In this document: piece by piece, positions 1 through 7,574 of the stretch
Position numbering within the stretch: position 1 is the stretch's first letter
Layout: each line of letters starts with the position of its first letter
Source of the DNA: CAZZEX01 sp964653285
Lineage (GTDB): Bacteria > Chloroflexota > Anaerolineae > B4-G1
NCBI GenBank assembly: GCA_964653285.1
Contig: CAZZEX010000079.1
Coordinates: 1-23,005, forward strand
Direction: 5' to 3'
Length of the DNA stretch: 23,005 bases
The notes under the pieces: generated by a model
Database searches by the model: none
What the model was told of the DNA's origin: nothing
Seen by the model: only the letters and a program-made list of their open reading frames with translations
Position numbers and translations under genes: made by a program

Positions 1-180
1 GGTCTGCTCCCCCTTCCCTGGTAGGGAAGGGGGCCGGGGGGTTGGGTCTGCTCCCCCTTCCCTGGTAGGGAGGGGGACCGGGGGGTTGGGTCTGCTCCCC
101 CTTCCCTGGTAGGGAGGGGGGCCGGGGGGTTAGGTCTGCTCCCCCTTCCCTGGGAGGGAAGGGGGCCGGGGGGTTAGGTC
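1..180. repeat. Four tandem copies of a 44-bp hairpin-forming unit
   Basis: The unit starts with GGTCTGCTCCCCCTTCCC and recurs at 1, 45, 89 and 133, with the start of a fifth copy at 177. Each copy holds an inverted repeat of the form CCCCCTTCCCT-loop-AGGGAAGGGGG, perfect in copy 1 and slightly decayed in the others. This is followed by a G-run and GGTTAGG or GGTTGGG. There is no T-tract, so the units are not classic terminators. They look like an intergenic palindromic repeat family amplified in tandem. The array may begin before the window. The right end lies immediately upstream of the first gene. Confidence 0.9.
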
Positions 181-185
181 GAAAA

Positions 186-656
186 GTGGATCACATGCTG
201 GAGCGGGTTCGCGCTCAACTCGACCTGGATGCCCAGATGGAGCACGAACTGCTGGAGGAACTCCAGGGCCACCTGGAAGATGCGGTGGCAACGGCGCGGG
301 CGCAGGGGTTGGATGAGGACGAGGCGCTGGCCGAGGTTGCTGCTCGCTTCGGCGTGGAGGAAGTGGGGCAGGAACTCCAGGTTGCCCACCTTGGCTGGGG
401 GACAGCCGACGGCGTCGTCGCGGCGGCGCTGCCGGTCATCTGCGCCCTGGCGTTGCGTTGGCTGGTCTTCGCCCCCGACGGTACTGCCGTCGGCTGGCGA
501 GAGGTGCTGGTGCAGCCCGCCTTCTGGATCGTGTCACTGGCAGTGTTGGTCGTGCCCCTGCTGAAGTTCCCGCGCTGGCGCTACGCGCTGGTCTCGTGGG
601 TCTTCTTCTGGGTTCTGTCGGTGATCTTCTTCGCCTTGCCTGCCGTGCGGTGGTAA
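186..656 (+). CDS. Small membrane protein with N-terminal helical (HAAS/DUF1700-like) domain
   Basis: A 156-residue protein. Residues 1-60 are a charged, helical segment rich in Glu and Leu (LLEELQGHLED, then DEDEALAEVAARFG). This resembles the short HAAS-type or 'permease prefix' domain found in membrane partners of PadR regulators. Three hydrophobic stretches follow at about 78-95, 110-128 and 135-152, so the C-terminal half is probably a three-pass membrane region. The start is a GTG at 186 with AGGT at 175-178; an ATG at 195 would drop only three residues. The frame stays open upstream through the 44-bp repeats, so the N-terminus is not certain. No PadR gene is visible, but it could lie before the window. 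The function is unknown. Confidence 0.65.
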   Translation: MDHMLERVRAQLDLDAQMEHELLEELQGHLEDAVATARAQGLDEDEALAEVAARFGVEEVGQELQVAHLGWGTADGVVAAALPVICALALRWLVFAPDGTAVGWREVLVQPAFWIVSLAVLVVPLLKFPRWRYALVSWVFFWVLSVIFFALPAVRW

Positions 657-692
657 ATGTCCCCCATGCTCGCGGTCGCCTGGCCCTTAATC

Positions 693-767
693 CTTCGTGT
701 AGTCATTGTATGCACACACTATTGCTGCGTTCTGTCCCTCTGACGGGTTACCAGCCTATGCGAAAAG
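693..767. repeat. Degenerate palindromic element, copy 1
   Basis: This intergenic stretch begins CTTCGTGTAGTCATT and ends CCTATGCGAAAAG. It aligns in order with the element at 18617-18699, which begins CTTCGCATAGTCATT and ends GGCTATGCGAAGG. Between 693 and 724 about 22 of 32 bases match, and the right end shares CTATGCGAA. It is probably a decayed copy of a short dispersed palindrome. It overlaps the open 5' extension of the next reading frame, which argues for the later start at 781. Confidence 0.4.
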
Positions 768-780
768 TAAGCGAGATACC

Positions 781-1812
781 ATGAAAACGATGCTTCTCTA
801 TGCTCCCCGCGACATGAGGCTGGAGGACGTTCCCACGCCTGAGCCAGGACCGGGGGAACTATTGGTTCGTATCCACGCGGTCGGAGTGTGTGGCTCCGAC
901 GTGCATTACTACGTGAACGGCCACATCGGTGACACCAGGGCTCCGTGCCCCTTCGTGTTAGGCCACGAGTTTGCCGGGGAGGTCGCGGCACTGGGGCGGG
1001 GGGGGGAAGGGCCGCCGGTCGGCACGCGGGTGGCGGTTGATCCCGCGATTCCCTGTGGCCGCTGCGAGGCATGTCTGGAGGGTAATCCCAACTGCTGCCC
1101 TAATGTGCGTTTCTCTTCCACGCCACCCGTCCGGGGGGCGCTGTCCGAGTGGTACGTGCATCCGGCCCATCTCTGCATCCCATTGCCAGACGCGCTTGAT
1201 TTCGCCGACGGGGCGATGCTGGAACCACTGGGGGTGGCGATACACACAGTGACGCTGGCTAAGATACGTCCCGGTGACACCATTGCCGTGTTAGGGGCTG
1301 GACCGATTGGGCTGCTGGTGCTTCAGTTGGCGCTACGCTCCGGCGCGATCGCTGCATATCTCAGCGAGCCGATTCCCGCGCGCCGGGCGCTGGCCGCGCA
1401 ACTGGGCGCGAGCGCTGTCTGTGACCCGGCCGTGGACGACCCTGCCGACTGGCTGTCTGAGCAGACCAACGGGCGTGGCGTGGACGTCGCGATAGAGGCA
1501 GCGTGGGGTGGGGAAGCAGTGAGACAGGCAGTGCGCATGGCCCGTCCTGCCGGAAGAGTGGTGCTGGTCGGCATCCCGCGCGATGACTGTATCACTTTCA
1601 CGGCCAGCGCAGCGCGACGTAAGGGACTCACGATCCTTATGTCCCGGCGCATGAAGCACGTCTATCCACGTGCCATCGCGCTGATTGAGCGGGAGGCGGT
1701 GGACGTGCGCGTGCTCATCACCCATCGCTTTCCGCTGGAGCGAGCGGCGGAGGCCTTCGAGTTGGTGGCCTCCTTGCAAGATGGCGTCGTCAAGGCGGTG
1801 ATTGAGCTCTAA
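781..1812 (+). CDS. Zn-dependent medium-chain dehydrogenase, sorbitol/polyol dehydrogenase-like
   Basis: Medium-chain dehydrogenase/reductase of 343 residues, expected to oxidise a polyol or secondary alcohol with NAD(P) in the cytoplasm. Catalytic zinc ligands are present: C37 in GVCGSD, H62-E63 in LGHEFAG, and E148 in MLEPLG. The structural zinc lobe is intact, with C92, C95, C98 and C106. The nucleotide-binding motif GAGPIG is at 172-177, with E196 after the second strand favouring NAD. The frame is open from 706, but the ATG at 781 begins the typical MKTMLLYAP sequence and the upstream part overlaps a repeat, so 781 is preferred; its Shine-Dalgarno is weak. Only 12 bases separate it from the next gene. 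The family resembles sorbitol, xylitol and threonine dehydrogenases, so the substrate is not settled. It is the first gene of a four-gene run. Confidence 0.85.
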   Translation: MKTMLLYAPRDMRLEDVPTPEPGPGELLVRIHAVGVCGSDVHYYVNGHIGDTRAPCPFVLGHEFAGEVAALGRGGEGPPVGTRVAVDPAIPCGRCEACLEGNPNCCPNVRFSSTPPVRGALSEWYVHPAHLCIPLPDALDFADGAMLEPLGVAIHTVTLAKIRPGDTIAVLGAGPIGLLVLQLALRSGAIAAYLSEPIPARRALAAQLGASAVCDPAVDDPADWLSEQTNGRGVDVAIEAAWGGEAVRQAVRMARPAGRVVLVGIPRDDCITFTASAARRKGLTILMSRRMKHVYPRAIALIEREAVDVRVLITHRFPLERAAEAFELVASLQDGVVKAVIEL

Positions 1813-1824
1813 TAAGGAGTCCCT

Positions 1825-2661
1825 ATGTCCAGGAAAAGCAAACGATCCAACAAGGGGAGGCGGACGACCAGCGGCAAGCGGAGGCAGAACCTGTCTAAGT
1901 CGCAGCAAAAGCCGGCTTCGACCTCTTCTGCCCGTTTCTGGGGGTGGATTGGCGGCATCGCTGCGGCCCTCTTACTGGGTGCAGTGGCCCTCTGGTTCAC
2001 CGTGGGACCGGGCAAACCGGTCTCCCCTACGCCCACCGGGGCCTCTGTGCCTGTAGAATCAACTGAAAAGGAGCCGGCCTCAATGCCTGCCCATCCTGCC
2101 GACCGCAATAATATGTACAGCGAGCCCCCGGCGATGCAGATTGACCCCGGCAAGACCTACGTCGCCACTTTCGAGACCGAAAAAGGCGACATCGTCGTCG
2201 AATTGTTCGCCGACAAAGTGCCCCATACGGTCAACAACTTCGTCTTTCTCGCCCGCCAGGGGTTCTACGGCAACACGACCTTCCACCGCGTCATCCCGGA
2301 CTTCATGGCCCAGGGGGGTGATCCCACCGGCACCGGTAGTGGAGGGGTGGGTTACACCTTCCCTGACGAGTTTCACCCGGATCTGAAGCACGATCGGCCT
2401 GGCATTCTCTCCATGGCCAACCGTGGGGCCGACACCAACGGCAGCCAGTTCTTCATCACCTACGTGCCCACCCCCTGGTTAGATGCCTACGACGACAACG
2501 GCAACCTGAAGGACTGCACTCCCCCTGACATATCGTGTCACGCCGTTTTTGGACGGGTGACCGCAGGCATGGACGTGCTCGAATCGCTGACGCCCCGCGA
2601 CCCTACCCAGGCTACTACCCCCGGCGACCTGATCAAAACCATCCGCGTCGAAGAGCAGTGA
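1825..2661 (+). CDS. Membrane-anchored cyclophilin-type peptidyl-prolyl isomerase
   Basis: A 278-residue protein. A very basic N-terminus (residues 1-30) precedes one membrane segment at about 39-60 and a Pro/Thr-rich linker to about 100. The cyclophilin domain spans about 110-276. The signature FHRVIPDFMAQGGDP is at 153-167, with active-site residues R155, F160, M161 and Q163. SQFF is at 207-210, W219 is in PTPWLD and H239 precedes VFG. The topology (basic inside, domain outside) implies an extracytoplasmic folding catalyst for prolyl bonds. It starts at an ATG with AAGGAG at 1814-1819, well spaced. It lies between the dehydrogenase and the DUF362 gene with short gaps, so it is probably co-transcribed. 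The region between CTPPD and CHAVFG (residues 231-240) holds two cysteines, a possible local disulfide. Confidence 0.92.
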   Translation: MSRKSKRSNKGRRTTSGKRRQNLSKSQQKPASTSSARFWGWIGGIAAALLLGAVALWFTVGPGKPVSPTPTGASVPVESTEKEPASMPAHPADRNNMYSEPPAMQIDPGKTYVATFETEKGDIVVELFADKVPHTVNNFVFLARQGFYGNTTFHRVIPDFMAQGGDPTGTGSGGVGYTFPDEFHPDLKHDRPGILSMANRGADTNGSQFFITYVPTPWLDAYDDNGNLKDCTPPDISCHAVFGRVTAGMDVLESLTPRDPTQATTPGDLIKTIRVEEQ

Positions 2662-2691
2662 TGCGTGATACAGACTCTTCAGGAGTGAGAC

Positions 2692-3810
2692 GTGCCCGTG
2701 GTCTCCGTCGTTGCCTGTGAGACGTATGAGCCCGGCGCAGTCCGCCAGGCGGTGACTGCTGTACTCGCCCCCCTGGGCGGCATCGGCCAGTTTGTCCGCC
2801 CGGGGATGCGGGTGCTGCTCAAACCCAATTTGCTGGCTGCTGCCGACCTGGAGCGGGCGATAACGACCCATCCGGCGGTGATCCAGGCGATGGCCGAACT
2901 GGTGCAGGAGGCTGGGGGGATTGTCCTCATCGGTGACTCCCCCGCTGGCCCTGTCGAGAACGGTCCCCGGGTCTGGCGCAGGAGCGGGGTGGCAGGGGTG
3001 GCGGAACGCACCGGCGCTCGCCTGGTCCCCTTCAATGGGGTGGCGTGGAAGCGGCTGGACGGCAACGACTACCTCATTGCTCGCCCGGTCCTCGAAGCCG
3101 ACCTGGTGATCAACCTGCCCAAATTGAAGACCCACCTCCTCACCCTCTACACGGGAGCGGTGAAGAACCTCTTCGGCACCATCCCCGGCACTCGCAAACG
3201 GGAGGTCCACTGCCGGGCCCCGGGCGTGCAGGATTTCAGCCAGGCCCTGGTGGACGTACTGGAACTGGTCCGGCCGGGGCTGACACTTATGGACGGAGTG
3301 TTCGGCCAGGAGGGGAATGGGCCGGGGATGGGGGGCACCCCGCGTCGGTATGGATGTCTGGCGGCCTCAGCAGACCCGGTGGCGCTGGACGCGGTGATCA
3401 CGCGGGCGCTGGGCTACCGGCCTGGCGAAGTCCTCCACCTGGTCCAGGCGGACGTTCGGAGGCTGGGGGTCTTGGACCTCGACGCGGTGCGGGTCACAGG
3501 GGACCGGCGGGCGCTGGACTTCGGAGCGGTGTGTCTGCCGAAGGCCCGCTGGTACTTTCGCATCCCCGCGTGGGCCAGCGCACCGCTACATGGGGCGATA
3601 CGGCTGCGCCCCCGGCTGACCGCGTCTGCGTGTATCGGCTGCGGCCGCTGCGTCGAGGTCTGCCCCCGGGAGGCCATCACGCCTGGGCAGCCCCCCCTCT
3701 TCGACCTGGACCGCTGCATCGGCTGCTTCTGCTGCGCCGAGGTCTGTCCGCAGGGGGCCATCACGCCGCACCGTAACCTGATCGCCCGGCTCGTCGGCGT
3801 GGACGGCTGA
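2692..3810 (+). CDS. DUF362 protein with C-terminal 2x[4Fe-4S] ferredoxin domain
   Basis: A 372-residue protein. Residues 1-275 match the DUF362 pattern: VLLKPNLLA at 41-49, the GDSPAG turn at 81-86, LVINLPKLKTH at 138-148, GAVKNLFG at 155-162 and an ADPVALDAV stretch near 227-235. Residues 310-356 hold two ferredoxin motifs. Cluster 1 uses C314, C317, C320 and C324. Cluster 2 uses C342, C345, C348 and C352, with an extra C347. The protein is expected to carry two [4Fe-4S] clusters and move electrons; the DUF362 substrate is unknown. The start is a GTG at 2692 preceded by AGGAG at 2681-2685, a better choice than any later codon. The stop is followed nine bases later by the MEMO gene, whose ribosome site overlaps this stop, so the two are probably translationally linked. 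Confidence 0.9.
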   Translation: MPVVSVVACETYEPGAVRQAVTAVLAPLGGIGQFVRPGMRVLLKPNLLAAADLERAITTHPAVIQAMAELVQEAGGIVLIGDSPAGPVENGPRVWRRSGVAGVAERTGARLVPFNGVAWKRLDGNDYLIARPVLEADLVINLPKLKTHLLTLYTGAVKNLFGTIPGTRKREVHCRAPGVQDFSQALVDVLELVRPGLTLMDGVFGQEGNGPGMGGTPRRYGCLAASADPVALDAVITRALGYRPGEVLHLVQADVRRLGVLDLDAVRVTGDRRALDFGAVCLPKARWYFRIPAWASAPLHGAIRLRPRLTASACIGCGRCVEVCPREAITPGQPPLFDLDRCIGCFCCAEVCPQGAITPHRNLIARLVGVDG

Positions 3811-3819
3811 GGAATTCGG

Positions 3820-5106
3820 TTGCGGTCAAAAGCCGCGCTATGCGATAGCGAAATGACCACTCCAATGGAGACACGACTTCCCAAGTTGCGCGCCGTTGAT
3901 GTCCGCCCGGTTGCTCAGAGTGGGCGGGTGTTTCTCCTGCTGCGCGATCCGTTGCAACTGACCGATCAGACGGTTATCATTCCCCAGCAGTTGGCTCCAG
4001 TGTTGGCGCTGTGTGATGGGACGCGGGACAGCAACGCCCTCCGCGCGGCCCTTGGCGTCCGATTCGGGCTGCGCGTCGGGCTGGATGTGCTGGAGCGACT
4101 CCTGGCCGCGTTCGACGGGGCGTTGCTCTTGGACAACGACCGCTTCGCCCGGGCGCGAGAACGCGCGTTGGCCGAGTACCGCCGGGCCCCCTTCCGCCCG
4201 CCCGCCCTCGCCGGCCAGTCATACCCGGCCGGTGCAGACGAACTGCGCCATCTCCTGGATGGCTACCTCGACACTGTGGACGACGCGAGTCCTGATCCCG
4301 GTGACGGCCGTGGCCTGGTCAGCCCGCACATTGACTGCGCTCGCGGCGGGCCAGTCTACGCCTGCGTCTGGAAACGTGCGGCGGAGATAGTCAAGGCGGC
4401 CGAACTGGTGATCCTGCTGGGCACTGACCACTTTGGGGAAGACGGTAGGCTGACGTTGACGCGCCAGCACTATAGTACGCCGTTTGGGGTACTGCCGACA
4501 GCGCGCGACGTCGTGGATGCGTTGGCTGGCGCAATGGGCGCGGAAGCAGCCCTTCGGGCTGAGCCTCCGGACGAAGCCTTCGCCGGCGAACTCAACCATC
4601 GCAGCGAATATTCCATCGAACTCGCGGCGGTCTGGCTGCACTACGTGCGCGAGGGGCAGCCGTGTGAATTGGTGCCCATCCTGTGCGGTTCGTTCGGTCA
4701 CTTTGTGCGCGGCCAGGCTGAGCCAGAGCATGACCCGGCGATCAACGTACTGGTGAACACGCTCAGACAGACGATGCTGGGACGTCGAGTGCTCGTCGTG
4801 GCCGCGGGTGACCTCTCGCACGTCGGCCCGGCCTTCGGCGGCCGGCCGCAGGGCCTGGTGGGGCGCGCCCGACTGCAGGCGGCCGACGACGAACTCATTG
4901 AGCGGATATGCGCGGGCGACGCCCGAGGGTTCTTCGCGGCGATCAAGCGCGAGGGCGACCGGCGCAACGTGTGTGGGCTGCCGCCCATCTACCTGGCGCT
5001 GCGCATGCTGAGCCCAGTCCAGGGGGAGCGGCTGGCCTACGATCGCTGTCCAGCCGATGGGAACGGCACGTCGTTGGTATCCGTATGTGGCATTCTGTTC
5101 AGGTGA
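3820..5106 (+). CDS. MEMO-family protein (AmmeMemoRadiSam system protein B-like) with extra N-terminal domain
   Basis: A 428-residue protein. Residues 1-125 form an N-terminal domain resembling the PqqD-like or winged-helix modules found on some prokaryotic MEMO proteins (IIPQQLAPVLALCDGTRD). Residues 128-428 are the MEMO fold, related to LigB-type dioxygenases. Presumed metal ligands are H170 in SPHIDCARGG, H204 in GTDHFG and C385 in NVCGLPPIYL, equivalent to the two His and Cys of human MEMO1. AAGDLSHVG is at 328-336. The enzyme activity of bacterial members is not established. The start chosen is TTG at 3820 because GAGGAA at 3809-3814 sits five bases upstream; the in-frame ATGs at 3853 and 3865 lack such a site. 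A 6-bp perfect hairpin (CGCTAT-GCG-ATAGCG, 3836-3850) lies just inside the gene. The usual partners (AMMECR1 and a radical SAM protein) are not in the window. Confidence 0.88.
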   Translation: MRSKAALCDSEMTTPMETRLPKLRAVDVRPVAQSGRVFLLLRDPLQLTDQTVIIPQQLAPVLALCDGTRDSNALRAALGVRFGLRVGLDVLERLLAAFDGALLLDNDRFARARERALAEYRRAPFRPPALAGQSYPAGADELRHLLDGYLDTVDDASPDPGDGRGLVSPHIDCARGGPVYACVWKRAAEIVKAAELVILLGTDHFGEDGRLTLTRQHYSTPFGVLPTARDVVDALAGAMGAEAALRAEPPDEAFAGELNHRSEYSIELAAVWLHYVREGQPCELVPILCGSFGHFVRGQAEPEHDPAINVLVNTLRQTMLGRRVLVVAAGDLSHVGPAFGGRPQGLVGRARLQAADDELIERICAGDARGFFAAIKREGDRRNVCGLPPIYLALRMLSPVQGERLAYDRCPADGNGTSLVSVCGILFR

Positions 5107-5124
5107 GCGCTCCCATTCTCCAGG

Positions 5125-5787
5125 TTAGCCAGGTGGACGTTTACTCGACTGGCCGTAGACGTGGGTGTAGCGGTGGTGCAGCCTGGCCGTGTCTTCCGGC
5201 GGAATCTCCTCTGGTTGGCCCAATTGCAGCGCCAGCCACACCGTACGCGCTGCATCTTCCACCATCACTGCGGCCTTGACGGCGGCCTTGGCGCTAGGGC
5301 CCACGGTGAAGACGCCGTGGTTCTTGAGGAGCACGGCCGGTGACGAGCCGATGTGCTCGATCACCTCCCGCCCGATTTCCTCGCCGCCGATCAAGGCGAA
5401 GCCGGCACAGGGAATGGGGCCGCCGAACTCGTCAGCCATAGCGGTAAGGTAGACCGGAATGGGCCGGCCCAGCGCGGCGAAGGCGGTGGCGTAGGGAGAA
5501 TGTGTGTGGACCACGCCGTTGACGTCTGGCCTGTGGCGGTAGACGTAGAGGTGGCTGGCCGTGTCGGACGAGGGTTTGAGAGTTCCCTCAATCACGTCGC
5601 CCTCCAGGTTCACAACGACGTGATGTGTTGGGCGCAGTTCTTCGTAAGATACGCCGCTGGGCTTGATCACCACCAGGCCACTCTCCGGATCTCTGGCACT
5701 GATGTTGCCGCCCGTCCAGACCACCAGGCGATTCTTGGGCAGTTCCAGGTGCAATCTGTAGACCTCTTCTTTTAGATGCTCAAGCAT
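5125..5787 (-). CDS. araD: L-ribulose-5-phosphate 4-epimerase (class II aldolase family)
   Basis: A 220-residue enzyme converting L-ribulose-5-phosphate to D-xylulose-5-phosphate by a retro-aldol step at a zinc site. The sequence shows TGGNIS at 25-30, KPSGVS at 42-47, the phosphate-binding KPSSDT at 71-76 and HTHSPYATAFA at 94-104 (zinc His 94 and 96). It also shows the catalytic acid candidate D119 or E120 in MADEFGG, the third zinc His in LLKNHGVFT (H157), and Y211 near the C-terminus. All positions match the family. It is the last gene of the minus-strand sugar operon, nine bases after the ribulokinase. AGGA lies about eight bases upstream of the ATG. It ends 18 bases from the convergent MEMO gene with no clear terminator between. 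L-fuculose-phosphate aldolases share the fold, but the kinase next door favours epimerase. Confidence 0.9.
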   Translation of the reverse strand: MLEHLKEEVYRLHLELPKNRLVVWTGGNISARDPESGLVVIKPSGVSYEELRPTHHVVVNLEGDVIEGTLKPSSDTASHLYVYRHRPDVNGVVHTHSPYATAFAALGRPIPVYLTAMADEFGGPIPCAGFALIGGEEIGREVIEHIGSSPAVLLKNHGVFTVGPSAKAAVKAAVMVEDAARTVWLALQLGQPEEIPPEDTARLHHRYTHVYGQSSKRPPG

Positions 5788-5796
5788 GTTGTCATC

Positions 5797-7491
5797 CTAA
5801 GCACCAGCCAGGGCCTGCTGCCGGAGGGCCTTCAGGCGTTTCATCACGTTGTTCTGCCCCCGGCCGAAGTAGTCATGCAATTTCAGGTACTCCGCGTAGA
5901 GTTGGTCGTAGACGGCCTTGTGGGCCGGGTTCGGCCGGTAGACGACGTCCTTCAGGCGGGCCATGTGTTTAGCCGCCTCGAAGATGGTGTCGTAGCCACC
6001 GGCTTCTTTGCCCGCAGCCACAGCGGCGAACAGGCCCCCGCCAAGAGCCCCTGCCTGGGCCGTGGCCGCCACCCTGATCTCCCGTCCGGTGACATCGGAG
6101 TACACCTGCATTAGCAACTTGTTCCGCTCTGGCAGCCCACCACAGGCGACGATCTCATTCACAGCGACACCGCTATTCTCAAACGACTCGATGATCACCC
6201 GCGTGCCGAAGGCCGTAGCCTCGATCAACGCCCGGTAGATGTCCTCCGGCCTGGTGACCAGCGTCGCTCCCACCAACAGCCCGGTCAGGTCCACGTCTAC
6301 CAGCACGGAGCGGTTGCCGTTCCACCAATCCAGCGCGACGAGCCCGTGCTCGCCCGGCTTTTGCTGGGCGGCCTTCTCCTCCAGCAATTGGTGCCGGCTC
6401 ACTCCCTGCCTCTCTGCCTCATCCCGGTACCCCGCGGGCACGCAGTTCTCCACGCACCATGCGAAGTGATCTCCCACACAGGACTGCCCGGCCTCAAAGC
6501 CGAAGTAGCCAGGAATGATCCCATCCTCCACCACGCCGCACATACCCTCGACGATATTCTCCCTCGCCCCGAGCACCATGTGGCAATTGGAAGTGCCCAT
6601 GATGATCACCATCCGCCCCGGCTCCACCACCGTCGCCGCTGGGACAGAGACGTGCGCGTCCACGTTGCCAACTGGCACCGCCGTCCCTGGCCGGAGCCCG
6701 GTCATCGCGGCCATCTCCTGGGTGAGACCTCCAGCCCGATGTCCCAGGGGATAAATCTCCCGCGAGAGCTTTTCGTCCACCACGTGCCGCAGCCGGGGGT
6801 CGAGCGCGGCGAAGAAATCATCGCTCGGGTATCCCTCCCGCTTGCTCCAGATGGCCTTATAGCCCGCCGTGCAGGAGTTGCGCCGCTCCTGGCCAGTGAG
6901 TTGGAGCACGATCCAGTCCGCCCCCTCAATGTAGCGGTCGGCCGCTTCGTAGACCTGCGGGGCCTTGTTCAGCGTCTCCCACATCTTGGGGAAGAGCCAT
7001 TCCGAGGAAATCTTGCCTCCATAGCGGGACAGCCACTTCTCGCCCCGCTCCCGGGCAATCTCATTCAACCGGTTGGCCTCGGGTTGGGCGGCGTGGTGCT
7101 TCCAGATCTTGACCCAGGCGTAGGGGTTATTTCTCCACTCCGGCTTCATGCAGAGCGGTGTGCCTTTCTTGTCAATGGGCATCATCGTGCAGGCGGTGAA
7201 ATCGGTGCCCACGCCGATGACGTCGCCCGGGTCCGCCCCGCTCTTTCGTAGCACAGCAGGGATGGTCACCCGCAGCACCTCCATGTAGTCTGCCGGGTTC
7301 TGCAGCGCGAAGTCGGGCGGGAGAGAGATGTTTGCAGTGCCGGGAGTGCCGGGCAACGTCTCGTCAATCACGCCGTCGCCGTAAGGATGGACCGCGGTGG
7401 CGATCTCCTGACCGTCGGTCACGTCCACGAGCACCGCCCGCCCCGATTCGGTGCCAAAATCCACTCCAATTGTGCATTTGTGCTTGCTCAT
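5797..7491 (-). CDS. araB: Ribulokinase (FGGY carbohydrate kinase)
   Basis: A 564-residue FGGY-family kinase phosphorylating L-ribulose with ATP. The first domain opens with IGVDFGTESGRAV (8-20). GVGTDFTACTMMPID is at 93-107 and a GYKAIWSK segment at 210-217. The catalytic aspartate D278 lies in GNVDAHVSVP. The second domain carries the nucleotide-binding MGTSNCHMVLG (298-308), LDWWNGNRS, and the FGGY-type ACGGLPERNKL near the C-terminus. Length and motif order match AraB rather than shorter xylulokinases. The frame is open from 7602, but the start at 7491 is preferred: AGGAG lies six bases upstream, the protein then begins with the conserved strand, and an overlap with the isomerase gene is avoided. 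The 83-base gap to the isomerase includes a 5-bp hairpin near 7510-7523. Confidence 0.93.
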   Translation of the reverse strand: MSKHKCTIGVDFGTESGRAVLVDVTDGQEIATAVHPYGDGVIDETLPGTPGTANISLPPDFALQNPADYMEVLRVTIPAVLRKSGADPGDVIGVGTDFTACTMMPIDKKGTPLCMKPEWRNNPYAWVKIWKHHAAQPEANRLNEIARERGEKWLSRYGGKISSEWLFPKMWETLNKAPQVYEAADRYIEGADWIVLQLTGQERRNSCTAGYKAIWSKREGYPSDDFFAALDPRLRHVVDEKLSREIYPLGHRAGGLTQEMAAMTGLRPGTAVPVGNVDAHVSVPAATVVEPGRMVIIMGTSNCHMVLGARENIVEGMCGVVEDGIIPGYFGFEAGQSCVGDHFAWCVENCVPAGYRDEAERQGVSRHQLLEEKAAQQKPGEHGLVALDWWNGNRSVLVDVDLTGLLVGATLVTRPEDIYRALIEATAFGTRVIIESFENSGVAVNEIVACGGLPERNKLLMQVYSDVTGREIRVAATAQAGALGGGLFAAVAAGKEAGGYDTIFEAAKHMARLKDVVYRPNPAHKAVYDQLYAEYLKLHDYFGRGQNNVMKRLKALRQQALAGA

Positions 7492-7574
7492 ATTGATCTC
7501 CTGGTTTGTGAGAGGACGCTCTCTCCTCGCAGTCAAAACGGGAATTGCTGGCCTCCAAGAGCCCCATGGTCGCT

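Noticed and set aside
2479..3210. Minus-strand 243-codon frame opposite cyclophilin and DUF362
   Set aside because: It crosses the junction of two well-supported plus-strand genes and has no recognisable domain.
6346..7251. Long plus-strand open frame of about 300 codons
   Set aside because: It lies entirely opposite the ribulokinase gene and encodes His/Pro/Arg-rich sequence with no recognisable domain; it is a GC-rich shadow frame.
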